Shown: positions 8,458-18,213, numbered from the stretch's first letter. The stretch: 64,000 nucleotides of DNA from an uncultured Prevotellaceae bacterium (GCA_947176535.1 CAMWQU010000001.1:1-64000); one strand, 5' to 3'. The notes: generated by a model not told the origin, from the sequence alone. Numbers and translations are program-made.

Positions 8458-9633
8458 TTATTTTTTAATTGCTCTTTTGGCACGCATAGCGATGTTGCGC
8501 TCCACAACACAATAGTCAATCAGCGGTGCAAACAAGTTCATGAGCAGAATTGCCAGCATCATGCCTTCGGGATAACCGGGATTCAGTATGCGAACCATCA
8601 CGGCCACAACACCAATCAACAAACCGTAGACATACTTGCCGCACTCGGTACGGGCCGAAGTCACGGGATCGGTTGCCATGAACACGGCACCAAAAGCAAA
8701 GCCGCCCAATACGAAGTGTTGCCACCACTCTATTTCGGTCAGTCCCAGGGTCTGCAACAGCCAACCCATCAAGCCACCGCCGACAAATACGCTCAACATC
8801 GTTTTCCACGAAGCGACACCTGTCCAAAGCAGCAGGATGGCACCCAAAGCGATAGCGATGACAGAAGTTTCGCCGATACTACCGGGAATCAAACCCGTGA
8901 TAGCATTCGTGATGGTCTGACAGTCGAAACCGGCAAAGCCTTCACCGGCAGATAGTCCCAAAGGAGTAGCGGCAGTGTAAGCCTCGGGAGCCGTGAAACC
9001 GAAACCGAGGATGGACTGCTGACTGACCCAAACGGTGCTGTCACCCGTCATCACACTGGGATAAGAGAAAAAGAGGAACGCGCGCGTAATAAGTGCGGGG
9101 TTGAAGATGTTCATACCCGTGCCGCCGAAAATCTCCTTAGCGAGAATTACGCTAAAGGCAACGGCGATGGCCAGCACCCACAACGGAGTGGTTACGGGCA
9201 CAATCATCGGGATAAGAATACCCGATACAAGGAAACCTTCCTGAATTTCCTCTTTCTTCCACTGAGCCACGACAAACTCAATGCCGAGACCCACTACATA
9301 ACTCACAATAATTTTAGGCAGAACGGCCAAAGCACCGTACCAGAACATGCCTAAGCAGGTGGCTTCCGCCAGCTTTCCTGCAGCCAAAGCATTCTGGTAG
9401 CCTACGTTGTACATTCCGAAGAGCAAAGCGGGCATCAAAGCAATGACCACAAAGCTCATGATGCGCTTGCTGTCGATAGCATCGTGAATGTTCACACTAC
9501 CCACACGACCGGTCGTGCGCGGAACGAAAGCAAACGTCTCCAATCCGTCGAACAGGCTGTGGAATGCGTGAAGCTTGCCGCCCTCCTCAAAGTTTGGCTT
9601 TATCTTATCAAGATAGTTTCTTAACGCTTTCAT
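8458..9633 (-). CDS. nqrB: Na+-translocating NADH:quinone reductase subunit B
   Basis: 391 residues with about ten membrane helices. NqrB is the subunit thought to carry much of the Na+ path and a second covalent FMN. The expected attachment region reads TAATPLG, with Thr223 in the threonine position, instead of the better-known SGAT form; I regard this as a family variant. It lies 15 bases before nqrC. The 105 bases between nqrA and nqrB hold no convincing gene, only a chance-sized 12-codon frame. Confidence 0.95.
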   Translation of the reverse strand: MKALRNYLDKIKPNFEEGGKLHAFHSLFDGLETFAFVPRTTGRVGSVNIHDAIDSKRIMSFVVIALMPALLFGMYNVGYQNALAAGKLAEATCLGMFWYGALAVLPKIIVSYVVGLGIEFVVAQWKKEEIQEGFLVSGILIPMIVPVTTPLWVLAIAVAFSVILAKEIFGGTGMNIFNPALITRAFLFFSYPSVMTGDSTVWVSQQSILGFGFTAPEAYTAATPLGLSAGEGFAGFDCQTITNAITGLIPGSIGETSVIAIALGAILLLWTGVASWKTMLSVFVGGGLMGWLLQTLGLTEIEWWQHFVLGGFAFGAVFMATDPVTSARTECGKYVYGLLIGVVAVMVRILNPGYPEGMMLAILLMNLFAPLIDYCVVERNIAMRAKRAIKK

Positions 9634-9738
9634 TTTTATGAATAAATCCGAGACTCCTAACTTGGCTTACAGTCCTGCACTTGCACGCAACGACATCGGC
9701 TTCATCTTGAATCTCCAGTTTTAATTGATTATTTATCT

Positions 9739-11073
9739 CTATTCGTTTTCTTTACGCAGAATGTCCAAGCCCTCGCGAACGATGCGCTGGAGTTCCAGTT
9801 TAGAGCTATCCACGAACTCTGCAATGGCAAAGTCTTCCGGAGCTACCTCGTAGATACCCAGAGCCTCCTGACGGTCAATATCACCCGTTATGATGGCCTT
9901 GATAAGATAACCTGCAAAGATGTTCATTGGGAATACACGGTCATACTCGCCCGACATAATCATGCGGCGCTCTCCACCCTTGATACGGGCATCCAGCGTG
10001 TACTCCTTCTTCCGGCCAAACAACCATGAACAGTAACTGCGGCTGGTAGAGAACTCATTGAAACGAGGCATAATCCAACCGAGCATTTCTGCGTTATCGT
10101 CGCCTTCGGGAATTACGTTCACCTCTGTCTTATGTGCTCCGAGGAAGCCGTCCTTCGTCGTTTTCAGACCGGTCATCACATTACCGTTGATAACACGCAC
10201 GTGATGATCAGTCTCTTTGATCTGTCCTTCGAGCAACGTCGTCAGTTGCTGACCGACTTTCATCTTGCAGTAGCAGGGAGCCTTCACTTCACTACCGGCC
10301 AAAGCCACAGTGCGGGTAAAGTCCACCTTACCCGTCAGCATCAGACGGCCCACGAAGATAACTTCCTCTGCACCGAGCGTCCAAACCACTTCGCCCTTGT
10401 TGATGGGGCTGACATGATTGATCTGCACACCCACGTTACCGGCAGGAGCCGGCCCGTCAAATACCGTTACCTCACAATCCTTTGCCTCCAAAAGTGCTTT
10501 TGAGGTCTGCTTGGCAGAAACACCAAGATGCACCTTGCACAATTTGGCCAAAGCCGAGATACCGGCCTGGAACTCGCGTTCCTGCCCTTTCAGCACGAAC
10601 TCGAAGTTCTGACTCAACGGCATTGAGTTGAACGCACTTACGAAGATAGCCTTCGGTTTGTCTTCCGGATTGGCAACTACGTCGTAGGGACGGCTGCGGA
10701 AGAATCCGAACAGACCGCTCTCCAGCAACAACGCCTTCACGTCTTGCTTCACGTTAAACTCACGCGCATTCTGCTTGTCGTCGCATTTCACGCGAACGGA
10801 AAGCAATTTGCGGCGATCGCCACGCTCCACCAGACTGACAACGCCACTGACAGGCGACGTAAACTTCACCTCAGGATGCAACTTGTCTACGAACAAGGCA
10901 TCACCAACAAGAACCTCATCGCCTTCTCTGACAACAACCTTTGGTTTCATGCCCGTAAAATCATCGGGAACGAGCGCATACTCTCCCGGACATTTTACTT
11001 GGGCAATCTCTTCCGCAGGCTTGCCTTTCAGATTGACATCAAGGCCCTTACGCAATTTGATTACTTTTGTCAT
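9739..11073 (-). CDS. nqrA: Na+-translocating NADH:quinone reductase subunit A
   Basis: 444 residues, normal for NqrA, a peripheral cytoplasmic subunit without membrane helices. The N-terminal IKLRKGLDVNLKGKP and the region around FGFFRSRPYD are typical. First gene of the operon. About 40 bases upstream is TACCTTTA (11118-11111), a near match to the -7 box. The divergent tamB gene starts about 145 bases away. With menA (28.2 kb) supplying menaquinone this is probably the main NADH-oxidising Na+ pump. Confidence 0.95.
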   Translation of the reverse strand: MTKVIKLRKGLDVNLKGKPAEEIAQVKCPGEYALVPDDFTGMKPKVVVREGDEVLVGDALFVDKLHPEVKFTSPVSGVVSLVERGDRRKLLSVRVKCDDKQNAREFNVKQDVKALLLESGLFGFFRSRPYDVVANPEDKPKAIFVSAFNSMPLSQNFEFVLKGQEREFQAGISALAKLCKVHLGVSAKQTSKALLEAKDCEVTVFDGPAPAGNVGVQINHVSPINKGEVVWTLGAEEVIFVGRLMLTGKVDFTRTVALAGSEVKAPCYCKMKVGQQLTTLLEGQIKETDHHVRVINGNVMTGLKTTKDGFLGAHKTEVNVIPEGDDNAEMLGWIMPRFNEFSTSRSYCSWLFGRKKEYTLDARIKGGERRMIMSGEYDRVFPMNIFAGYLIKAIITGDIDRQEALGIYEVAPEDFAIAEFVDSSKLELQRIVREGLDILRKENE

Positions 11074-11218
11074 TATGTTAAAAAATATATAAATGTATCA
11101 CAAACAGGCGTAAAGGTACGAAAAATAAATGACAAAAACATGAGAAATAAGAAATAATGTTGTATTTTTGTGCTTGTCTTATCTTGGCGTATTTTGCGCC
11201 TGCCTGTAAAATTGTAGA

Positions 11219-14200
11219 ATGAAACACATAAAATGGATATTGCAATGGGCGGCAGGCATCATCGTGGGAATATATCTGACGGTGATGCTCTCGGTGAATA
11301 TCCCTATTGTGCAACAATGGCTGGCCACCGGCGCGGCTGCGGCATTAGAGAGTCTGTTCGGGACACACGTTAGCGTGGGACGCGTCGCCATCAAATGGAA
11401 CGGACGATTCATCGTGACCGACCTGACCATAGAAGACCGACAAGGCGAGGAAATGCTGCAAGTGGCACGAGTAGCGACCAACATAGGACTACACGACATT
11501 TTTCATCAACGCATCCGCATCGGAAACACGCAACTGTTCGGCCTCCATGCCAATCTCTATCAGGAATGCGAGAACTGCGACCCCAATTTCAAGTTCCTCC
11601 TTGATGCCTTTGCCTCGAAAGACACAACGCAACATACGCCGTTAGACCTACAAATCAGTCAGATACTGGTACGAAGAGGGCATATAAAGTGGGAACAAAG
11701 ATGGAAGAAAGGCCGCCCCCGTTCCTCTTTTGAGTTTACGGACTTCAATGTCACGGCGCAACTGAACTGCCTTACCGACGATTCGTTAAATCTGAGAGTT
11801 AAGCGATTCGACGTCAAAGAAAAAAATGGGCTGGCCATCCAATCCTTAAAATTCAATCTTGTGCGCAACAAACAGGGAGGCGAATTGTCGGAGTTCAGAC
11901 TGGAAATGCCTAACAGCAACGTGGAAATTCCCCGTCTGTCAGTGGTTAGTTCCGACTTAACCATCCGAAATGCGTCTTACCATGGAACCCTGAACGCACA
12001 CCTCTCCCCTACCGATTTCTCGACATGGCTGCCAAAACTTACTAAAGTTAAAGAGGTTGCCAATCTCAATATACACTTCCGAGGCGACGGCGACATACTA
12101 ACCGTCAAATCATTACACCTGCAAGATGACCGGAAGTTAGTACATTTGTTCGCATCGGGACAAGTCAGCCATCTGTGGCAAGGCAAGGACAGCCTACAAG
12201 CCTCCATCGACATTCACGATCTGCACGCCGAAAACACCCTCTTGCAGTCGTATGTCCGGAACGCCATCGTGGAACGCCTCGGAAATATCAGCCTCCACGG
12301 CACTGCCGACTGGAGACAGCAGGCTCTGAATACCTCTTTTGATGTACATACAGCGTTAGGCAGCGCGAAAGTCAAAGGCAACCTTTCAAGCCATGGCACA
12401 GTGAACGCCGTCGTACAGAGTAGCGGCTTCCGATTGGGTGAACTGCTGAAACATTCCGCCCTCGGCCTCGTCTCCCTCGACGTGCAGGCCAAAGGCACCA
12501 TCAGCAAACAACCGAACCTCACCCTGACGGGGCGCATTCCCGAAATCAACTACAAAGGCTATCGGTACCGCAATATCGAATTAAAGAAACTGAATTATCA
12601 GGCATCAATCATCGACGGCGAGTTATCCAGTGGCGACCCCAACGCCTCGTTCAACGCAGCGGCCAAAGTTGATTTTTCTCACCACACCTATAACGTGAAA
12701 GCCGATGTCACCCGCTTTTCGCCCCACACGCTGAACCTTACGAAACGGTATGCTCATACAGACTTCTCGGGCACGCTGTCGGCAGACCTCAGGGGCACAC
12801 AGCCCTACAAGATGGTAGGAAATGTCCAGCTCAACGGATTCACCATGACTGACACCGTGGACACTTATCGTCCGGGTGACATTCATTTCACCTCCCGCCT
12901 CAAAGACAATAAGCAACACTTTCTGCTTATCAGTCCTTTCCTCGAAGCTCAAGTTGAGGGCGACATAAATCCGAAAGTCATTGCCGGCCAGATAAAGCGC
13001 ATGATGAGCAACTACCTGCCGGCCTCCCCCGCTCCAGCCCCCACAAAGGAGGAAACAGAGTTCACACCGCTGCAAAAGAATCACGAGAAGGCGATTTCTT
13101 TCACCCTGCGTGCCTACAACGCCGAGCCTTTGCGCCGCCTCGCAGGCATACCGCTCACGTTGTCAGGTACCACAACGGCCTATGGTGAAATAAACAGCGA
13201 GCAGAATGCGCTATGGATAAATCTCTCCTCACCCGGCGTCCGGTACGACGGGGAGCAACTGCGCCATATAGACTTGCACGTAGAGAGCAACTACGAGTCC
13301 ATGCTGGGCAATCTGTCGGTGCAACGCCTGATGAAAGGCCGGTGGCTCAATGTCGGACTCGACACGGAAGGCTATGACGGAAAACTGAAAACCCGTTTCC
13401 TCTTCAGCAACGATGTGGAGGGAGAAGAAGCCCCCAACAGCATCTATGCCGGGGACGTCAGCGTCATTTCCCGATTGTGGAGAGACCCCAAAGGCAAACA
13501 AGGCTTCGAAGGCACCATCCTCCCCTCCAACTTCATCATTAGCGATACCCTCTGGAGCATCCATCCGGGCTTCGTAACCTACTACAACGACGCCTTACAG
13601 ATAGACAGTTTCTGCGTAAGTCAGGGCAATCGGCATATCCGTGTAGAGGGACGGGCTTCGAAGGCGGAAACCGACACCCTGCACGCCCACTTGCAGGACA
13701 TCAATCTGGCATACATTTTCTCCCTTATCAACTTCCATGCCGTTGAGCTGACCGGCGAAGCGACCGGCGACGCCTACGCCCATTCCCTGTTCTCTTCTCC
13801 CAAGGCCGATGCCGATATCCGCATTCCCCATTTCGCCCTCAATTACAGTACGATGGGCAATCTCGACATCCACCTCAACTGGGGTGACCGCCCGTACTCT
13901 ATTTTCTTAGACGGCACCATCACGGACAACGACGACCCAACCCTTACAAACAGACTGCCCGGGCGCACGCTCGTCAGCGGATACATCACTCCCAAAAAGG
14001 ACATCGACTACCACGGCCTCGACCTCAACGTCAAAGCGGAACGCGTGAATTTGGGATTCATCAACAGATGGACAGACGCTATATTCGACAGATTGCAAGG
14101 TCACGCCACCGGTTGGGTACGCATCTTCGGGCCTTTCAAGCAGATAAACATCGAAGGGGACGCATTGGTCAATGAAGCCAGCGTGGGCATTCCCTTCACC

Positions 14201-15721
14201 GGGGTACGCTATCATCTGGAGAACGACTCCGTGCTGCTACGTCCCGACAACATATACTTCAACAACGCCATGATTTATGACCCGCAGGGGCACCCCGGCA
14301 ATCAGGGGCACCAGGCCTCCGTTACGGGCAGTCTGCACCACGATAGCTTCAAAGACCTTTCCTACGACATCTCCATACGCGGCGAAAACATCCTCGGCTA
14401 TAATTTCACGGACTTCGGTGACCAGAATTTCTATGGCACCGTCTACGCCACGGGAGACATCACCGTGAAAGGCCATCCCGGAGAGGTGCGCATCGGCATC
14501 AAGGCCCGTCCCGAACGGGGTACCACATTCACCTACAATGCCACTTCGCCCGACAAACTCACCGATACGCCTTTTATTAGCTACAAACGGAAAAACGAAT
14601 TTGCAACCGCCGGCTCTAATCCATTCCTTGCAGCACCCGACAAGTCGAATGACAACACCGGCTCCGCCACAACCGCATCCGATGCGGCAGACGCTGAGTT
14701 GGAAGAAAGCACCTCCGACCTGTACCTTGACTTCGACCTTGACATCAACGAACAATCGACGATGAACCTACTGATGGACGCACGTTCGGGCGACAAAATT
14801 GCGCTCACCGGCAACGGCCGCATGCTTGCTCACTACTACAATAAAGGGTCGTTTAATCTTTTCGGCACCTACCGCGTCAGTCAGGGCACCTACAACCTAT
14901 CCCTGCAGGAAGTCATCCGCAAGAATTTCGAGTTCTCGCCGGACGGCACCGTCACGTTCAATGGCGAACCCTACGATGCAGACCTCAACCTACAGGCCGT
15001 CCACACCGTCAGCGGCGTGTCGCTCAACGACATCAATCCCAAGGCCAACTTCTCGAACACCACGACGCGCGTGAACTGCCTTATGAACATCGGCGGCAAG
15101 GCCCGCGCCCCGCGCATCACGTTCGACTTCGACATCCCCAACGCCAACGAAGAGGAGAAACAGATGGTGCGGTCGCTCATTTCCACAGAGGAAGAACGCA
15201 ACATGCAGGTCATCTATCTGCTGGGCATCGGACGCTTCTACGCCTACGACTACAGCAGCGATACACAGTCGCAGGGTACCCTCGCCATGAATTCCCTGTT
15301 GTCCTCCACGCTGTCAGGCACCATCAATCAGGCCCTGACCAACATGATAGGCCTGCCCAACTGGAACTTCGGTGCCAATCTGCGCACCGGCGACGAAGGC
15401 TGGAGCAACATGGACGTGGAAGGCATGCTACAGGGCAATCTGCTCAACAACCGGCTGCTGCTCAACGGCAACTTCGGTTACCGCGACAATCCCGTGGCCA
15501 CGAGCAACTTTGTCGGCGACTTCGATGTCAAATATCTGCTCACGCCATCCGGCTCCATTGCCCTCAAAGCCTATTCGGAGACCAACGACCGCTACTTCAC
15601 CAAATCGTCCCTCACCACACAGGGCATCGGCGTGCTGCTGAAGAAGGATTTCACCTCGTGGCGCGACCTTGTCACGAGGAAGAAGCGCAAGCCCTCTATT
15701 CTCAAGCAGATACGGCAATGA
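11219..15721 (+). CDS. tamB: TamB/DUF490 translocation and assembly module protein
   Basis: 1500 residues. An uncleaved N-terminal helix (about 5-27) anchors it in the inner membrane. A very long beta-rich repeat region follows. The conserved C-terminal TamB domain is clear (GGKARAPRITFDFDIPNA, then EEERNMQVIYLLGIGRFY). TamB-like proteins bridge the periplasm and help in outer-membrane assembly or lipid transport. There is no TamA-like gene next to it. A TATTTTTG box (11163-11170) probably serves as its -7 element, about 48 bases upstream of the ATG. Confidence 0.9.
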   Translation: MKHIKWILQWAAGIIVGIYLTVMLSVNIPIVQQWLATGAAAALESLFGTHVSVGRVAIKWNGRFIVTDLTIEDRQGEEMLQVARVATNIGLHDIFHQRIRIGNTQLFGLHANLYQECENCDPNFKFLLDAFASKDTTQHTPLDLQISQILVRRGHIKWEQRWKKGRPRSSFEFTDFNVTAQLNCLTDDSLNLRVKRFDVKEKNGLAIQSLKFNLVRNKQGGELSEFRLEMPNSNVEIPRLSVVSSDLTIRNASYHGTLNAHLSPTDFSTWLPKLTKVKEVANLNIHFRGDGDILTVKSLHLQDDRKLVHLFASGQVSHLWQGKDSLQASIDIHDLHAENTLLQSYVRNAIVERLGNISLHGTADWRQQALNTSFDVHTALGSAKVKGNLSSHGTVNAVVQSSGFRLGELLKHSALGLVSLDVQAKGTISKQPNLTLTGRIPEINYKGYRYRNIELKKLNYQASIIDGELSSGDPNASFNAAAKVDFSHHTYNVKADVTRFSPHTLNLTKRYAHTDFSGTLSADLRGTQPYKMVGNVQLNGFTMTDTVDTYRPGDIHFTSRLKDNKQHFLLISPFLEAQVEGDINPKVIAGQIKRMMSNYLPASPAPAPTKEETEFTPLQKNHEKAISFTLRAYNAEPLRRLAGIPLTLSGTTTAYGEINSEQNALWINLSSPGVRYDGEQLRHIDLHVESNYESMLGNLSVQRLMKGRWLNVGLDTEGYDGKLKTRFLFSNDVEGEEAPNSIYAGDVSVISRLWRDPKGKQGFEGTILPSNFIISDTLWSIHPGFVTYYNDALQIDSFCVSQGNRHIRVEGRASKAETDTLHAHLQDINLAYIFSLINFHAVELTGEATGDAYAHSLFSSPKADADIRIPHFALNYSTMGNLDIHLNWGDRPYSIFLDGTITDNDDPTLTNRLPGRTLVSGYITPKKDIDYHGLDLNVKAERVNLGFINRWTDAIFDRLQGHATGWVRIFGPFKQINIEGDALVNEASVGIPFTGVRYHLENDSVLLRPDNIYFNNAMIYDPQGHPGNQGHQASVTGSLHHDSFKDLSYDISIRGENILGYNFTDFGDQNFYGTVYATGDITVKGHPGEVRIGIKARPERGTTFTYNATSPDKLTDTPFISYKRKNEFATAGSNPFLAAPDKSNDNTGSATTASDAADAELEESTSDLYLDFDLDINEQSTMNLLMDARSGDKIALTGNGRMLAHYYNKGSFNLFGTYRVSQGTYNLSLQEVIRKNFEFSPDGTVTFNGEPYDADLNLQAVHTVSGVSLNDINPKANFSNTTTRVNCLMNIGGKARAPRITFDFDIPNANEEEKQMVRSLISTEEERNMQVIYLLGIGRFYAYDYSSDTQSQGTLAMNSLLSSTLSGTINQALTNMIGLPNWNFGANLRTGDEGWSNMDVEGMLQGNLLNNRLLLNGNFGYRDNPVATSNFVGDFDVKYLLTPSGSIALKAYSETNDRYFTKSSLTTQGIGVLLKKDFTSWRDLVTRKKRKPSILKQIRQ

Positions 15722-15742
15722 GAACATATCCCCCGTCGCCGA

Positions 15743-15830
15743 GCCTCAGTCCTTACTATGGACGGGCCTTTGTCCCGCTATGGATTGAGCCTCGTCCCGC
15801 TATGGGCGAGCCCCCGTCCTCGTAGGGCCT
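15743..15830 (-). repeat. 22-bp tandem repeat array, site 2
   Basis: Four units. The CTATGG core recurs at 15756, 15778 and 15800, and a degraded fourth starts near 15822, always 22 bp apart. It fills most of the gap between tamB and the mce promoter. No alternating tract is attached. Confidence 0.75.
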
Positions 15831-15922
15831 GCATCCCAACGATACCGGAACCCTAAAACAAAAATCTGTCACGGGCCTTGTTTTTTTACGACAGACGGTG
15901 TAAGAATGTCGTTTTTTTTTCC

Positions 15923-15930
15923 TACTTTTG
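15923..15930 (+). promoter_or_regulatory. -7 box of mce
   Basis: TACTTTTG fits TAnnTTTG, 48 bases before the mce ATG. The upstream -33 region is T-rich with no clean TTTG. Confidence 0.5.
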
Positions 15931-15977
15931 CAAGAACGAAACCGATAAACAGTATTTATAACTCATAAACTAAAACT

Positions 15978-16382
15978 ATGAAAATTTCCAAAATCGAACA
16001 TCTGGGCATTGCCGTGCAGAGCATTGATGCCGTATTGCCCTACTTCCAGGACGTATTGGGTCTGGAAGTGTACAAGACAGAGGTCGTAGAAGACCAGAAA
16101 GTAAAAACTGCTTTCCTGAAGGTGGGTGAAGTGAAACTGGAACTGCTGGAACCCACATGCCCCGAAAGCACCGTTCAGAAGTTCCTCGACAACGGTGGCC
16201 GTGGCATCCACCACGTGGCTTTCAAGGTTGAGGACGGTGTGAGTGAGGCTTTGGCCATGTGTGACGAGAAAGGCATCCGCCTCATTGACAAGGCTCCCCG
16301 CAAGGGTGCCGACGGCCTGCACATCGCTTTCCTGCATCCGAAATCGACATGCGGCATCCTGACAGAACTTTGTGAGGAATAA
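15978..16382 (+). CDS. mce: Methylmalonyl-CoA epimerase
   Basis: 134 residues, one glyoxalase/VOC domain. Metal-ligand segments are visible: HLGIAV near the N-terminus, KLELLEP in the middle, GIHHVAFKV and the C-terminal ILTELCEE. It interconverts (R)- and (S)-methylmalonyl-CoA in the succinate-propionate route and so feeds the decarboxylase at 39.6-43.4 kb. In many Bacteroidetes it sits next to that operon; here it stands alone 25 kb away with its own promoter and terminator. Confidence 0.93.
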   Translation: MKISKIEHLGIAVQSIDAVLPYFQDVLGLEVYKTEVVEDQKVKTAFLKVGEVKLELLEPTCPESTVQKFLDNGGRGIHHVAFKVEDGVSEALAMCDEKGIRLIDKAPRKGADGLHIAFLHPKSTCGILTELCEE

Positions 16383-16400
16383 GCTCGGCAAAACCATACA

Positions 16401-16436
16401 AGAAAGGGGGCGAATCCAAATTCGCCCCCTTTCTTA
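16401..16436. terminator. Bidirectional terminator between mce and trpB2
   Basis: A perfect 16-bp stem (16401-16416 with 16421-16436, loop CCAA) whose outer AAGAAAG/CTTTCTT supplies T-rich tails both ways. It lies between convergent mce (+) and trpB2 (-). Confidence 0.9.
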
Positions 16437-16492
16437 TTTGAGTTACACAATGTATAGTCGCTCTATTTCACGTTCCGGATAATCCGGCGACG

Positions 16493-17842
16493 TTACGCCC
16501 CAATCTTGTTTTTGGCAATCTCCTCGTCAGACACCTGATAGTTCTGCAAGTCGCCGCAGATATACTGGTCGTAGGCCGTCATGTCGATAAGACCATGTCC
16601 GGAGAGATTGAACAGGATAACCTTCTCCTCGCCCGTCTCCTTGCACTTCAGTGCCTCACGGATGGTGGCCGCAATGGCATGGCTCGACTCGGGAGCCGGA
16701 ATGATACCCTCTGTACGTGCGAAGAGCACACCGGCCTCGAAAGTTTCGAGCTGAGGAATGTCTACGCCGTGCATCAGTCCGTCCTTAATGAGCTGAGAAA
16801 CAATCATGCCGGCACCGTGGTAGCGCAGACCGCCGGCGTGGATGTTGGCCGGACGGAAGTCGTGACCCAGTGTGAACATCGGCAACAGAGGCGTGAGACC
16901 GGCCTCATCACCGAAGTCGTATTCAAAGCGTCCGCGCGTCAGTTTGGGACAGCTCTCCGGCTCGGCGGCAATGAACTCCGTCGTTTTGCCATCCTTAATG
17001 TTATGCCGCATAAACGGGAAAGCGATTCCGCCGAAATTGCTGCCGCCGCCAAAGCAGGCAATCACCGTGTCGGGATATTCGCCGGCCATCTCCATCTGTT
17101 TCTCGGCCTCCAATCCGATAATGGACTGATGTATAGCTACATGATTCAGCACCGAACCCAGCGTGTACTTACAGCCGGGCGTTGTCATGGCCAGTTCCAC
17201 GGCTTCGGAAATAGCGGTTCCCAAAGAGCCCATGTGCATGGGATTCCGGGTGATAATATCCTTACCGGCACGGGTGGACATGGAAGGACTGCCCTCCACC
17301 GTTGCACCAAAAGTACGCATTATCATGGAGCGGTACGGTTTCTGCTGCATGGAAATTTTAACCTGATAAACGGCTGCTTCCAGACCGAATACACGAGCCG
17401 CATACGAAAGAGCGGCACCCCACTGTCCGGCTCCCGTTTCGGTGGTCACGTTCGTTGTGCCCTCTTCCTTGGCGTAGTAGCACTGCGGCAGGGCGGAGTT
17501 TATTTTGTGGGAGCCCAACGGGTTCACCGATTCATTCTTAAAATAGATGTGCGCCGGTGTACCCAGTGCGCGCTCCAGTTCATAGGCACGCACGAGCGGC
17601 GTAGAACGGTAATATTTGTACTTCTCCAGCACGGGTTCGGGAATGTCAATGAAGCGGTCGGTCGTATTCAGTTCCTGTTTGCAGCACTCCAACGGGAAAA
17701 TGTGTGCGAGGTCGTCCACCCCTAACGGCTGACGGGTACCGGGGTGCAAAGGCGGCAGCGGCTTGTTCGGCATGTCTGCCTGAATGTTGTACCACCGACG
17801 GGGAATCTCGCTCTCTTCGAGGATAAATTTCTTCTGTTTCAT
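16493..17842 (-). CDS. trpB: Tryptophan synthase beta chain, TrpB2 type
   Basis: 449 residues, longer than the roughly 395-residue TrpB1 and typical of TrpB2. The PLP lysine is Lys113 in GSHKINSA, and the phosphate-binding loop is ACFGGGSNFGG. Extended N-terminus (RRWYNIQADMPNKPLPPLHP) is a TrpB2 mark. It should join indole or its precursor with serine to make tryptophan. No trpA or other trp gene is adjacent. The leader upstream (17843-18085) holds an attenuator with a Trp-rich peptide, so expression is probably tuned to charged tRNA-Trp. Confidence 0.93.
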   Translation of the reverse strand: MKQKKFILEESEIPRRWYNIQADMPNKPLPPLHPGTRQPLGVDDLAHIFPLECCKQELNTTDRFIDIPEPVLEKYKYYRSTPLVRAYELERALGTPAHIYFKNESVNPLGSHKINSALPQCYYAKEEGTTNVTTETGAGQWGAALSYAARVFGLEAAVYQVKISMQQKPYRSMIMRTFGATVEGSPSMSTRAGKDIITRNPMHMGSLGTAISEAVELAMTTPGCKYTLGSVLNHVAIHQSIIGLEAEKQMEMAGEYPDTVIACFGGGSNFGGIAFPFMRHNIKDGKTTEFIAAEPESCPKLTRGRFEYDFGDEAGLTPLLPMFTLGHDFRPANIHAGGLRYHGAGMIVSQLIKDGLMHGVDIPQLETFEAGVLFARTEGIIPAPESSHAIAATIREALKCKETGEEKVILFNLSGHGLIDMTAYDQYICGDLQNYQVSDEEIAKNKIGA

Positions 17843-17925
17843 ACTTGTTACGTTTTTAAGTTATTAGTTTATCGTTTGTTTTTATAGATACGAATCATGT
17901 CTTGTTTTGTTTCTTTTTCCCAATT

Positions 17926-17959
17926 AAAAAAGGCCTGTCGTAAGAACGACAAGCCTTTT
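17926..17959 (-). terminator. Intrinsic terminator of the trpB2 attenuator
   Basis: On the minus strand AAAAGGCTTGTCGT (17959-17946) pairs with ACGACAGGCCTTTT (17941-17928) around a TCTT loop and runs into six T. The single non-Watson-Crick pair is a U-G wobble on this strand but an A-C mismatch on the other, so the transcript runs leftward toward trpB2. It lies 83 bases before the trpB2 ATG. Confidence 0.85.
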
Positions 17960-17998
17960 CTTATATTTCCGCCAACTTATGGGGTGCAGCTATACGTC

Positions 17999-18058
17999 TC
18001 ACGAATTTGGGAATCCTGAGCTTTGCCACCACCAAGAGTTTGCTATGCGAATCATCAT
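17999..18058 (-). CDS. trpL: trp leader peptide with three consecutive Trp codons
   Basis: A 19-codon reading frame, MMIRIANSWWWQSSGFPNS, read leftward from the ATG at 18058 to a TGA at 18001-17999. Codons 9-11 are TGG TGG TGG. It starts about 27 bases after the predicted transcription start and stops 40 bases before the terminator stem. This is the arrangement of ribosome-mediated attenuators such as E. coli trpL. The segment around the stop codon, CGTGAGACG (18003-17995), can pair with the terminator apex CGTTCTTACG as an antiterminator. Confidence 0.85.
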   Translation of the reverse strand: MMIRIANSWWWQSSGFPNS

Positions 18059-18089
18059 ACTATCCGTTGTTTTTATATCAATCTGTTGG

Positions 18090-18121
18090 CAAAATTAGGT
18101 ATAATATTTAATATCTCCAAA
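18090..18121 (-). promoter_or_regulatory. Promoter of the trpL-trpB2 unit
   Basis: TTTG (18121-18118), 20-base spacer, TAATTTTG (18097-18090): a perfect match to TTTG-N20-TAnnTTTG. Start expected near 18085. Confidence 0.85.
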
Positions 18122-18213
18122 TCTTTCGCCGTTTTTTATCCACAAAGATTCCAATACAGCCCACAATTTTTTTGTACCTTTGCAGTCTAAAAGAGATAGC
18201 AGATAGAAAAAGT

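Noticed and set aside
16595..17725. Open frame of 376 codons antisense to trpB2
   Set aside because: It lies entirely within trpB2, with no recognisable protein features.
17926..18085. Independent small RNA of the 6S or SRP type upstream of trpB2
   Set aside because: Promoter, GCCAAC/GTTGGC end pairing and terminator suggested it at first, but the three Trp codons in a short frame and the downstream trpB2 explain it better as an attenuator.
18172..18213. TTG start for the membrane/kinase fusion
   Set aside because: It overlaps the TACCTTTG box, so the codon would not be transcribed.
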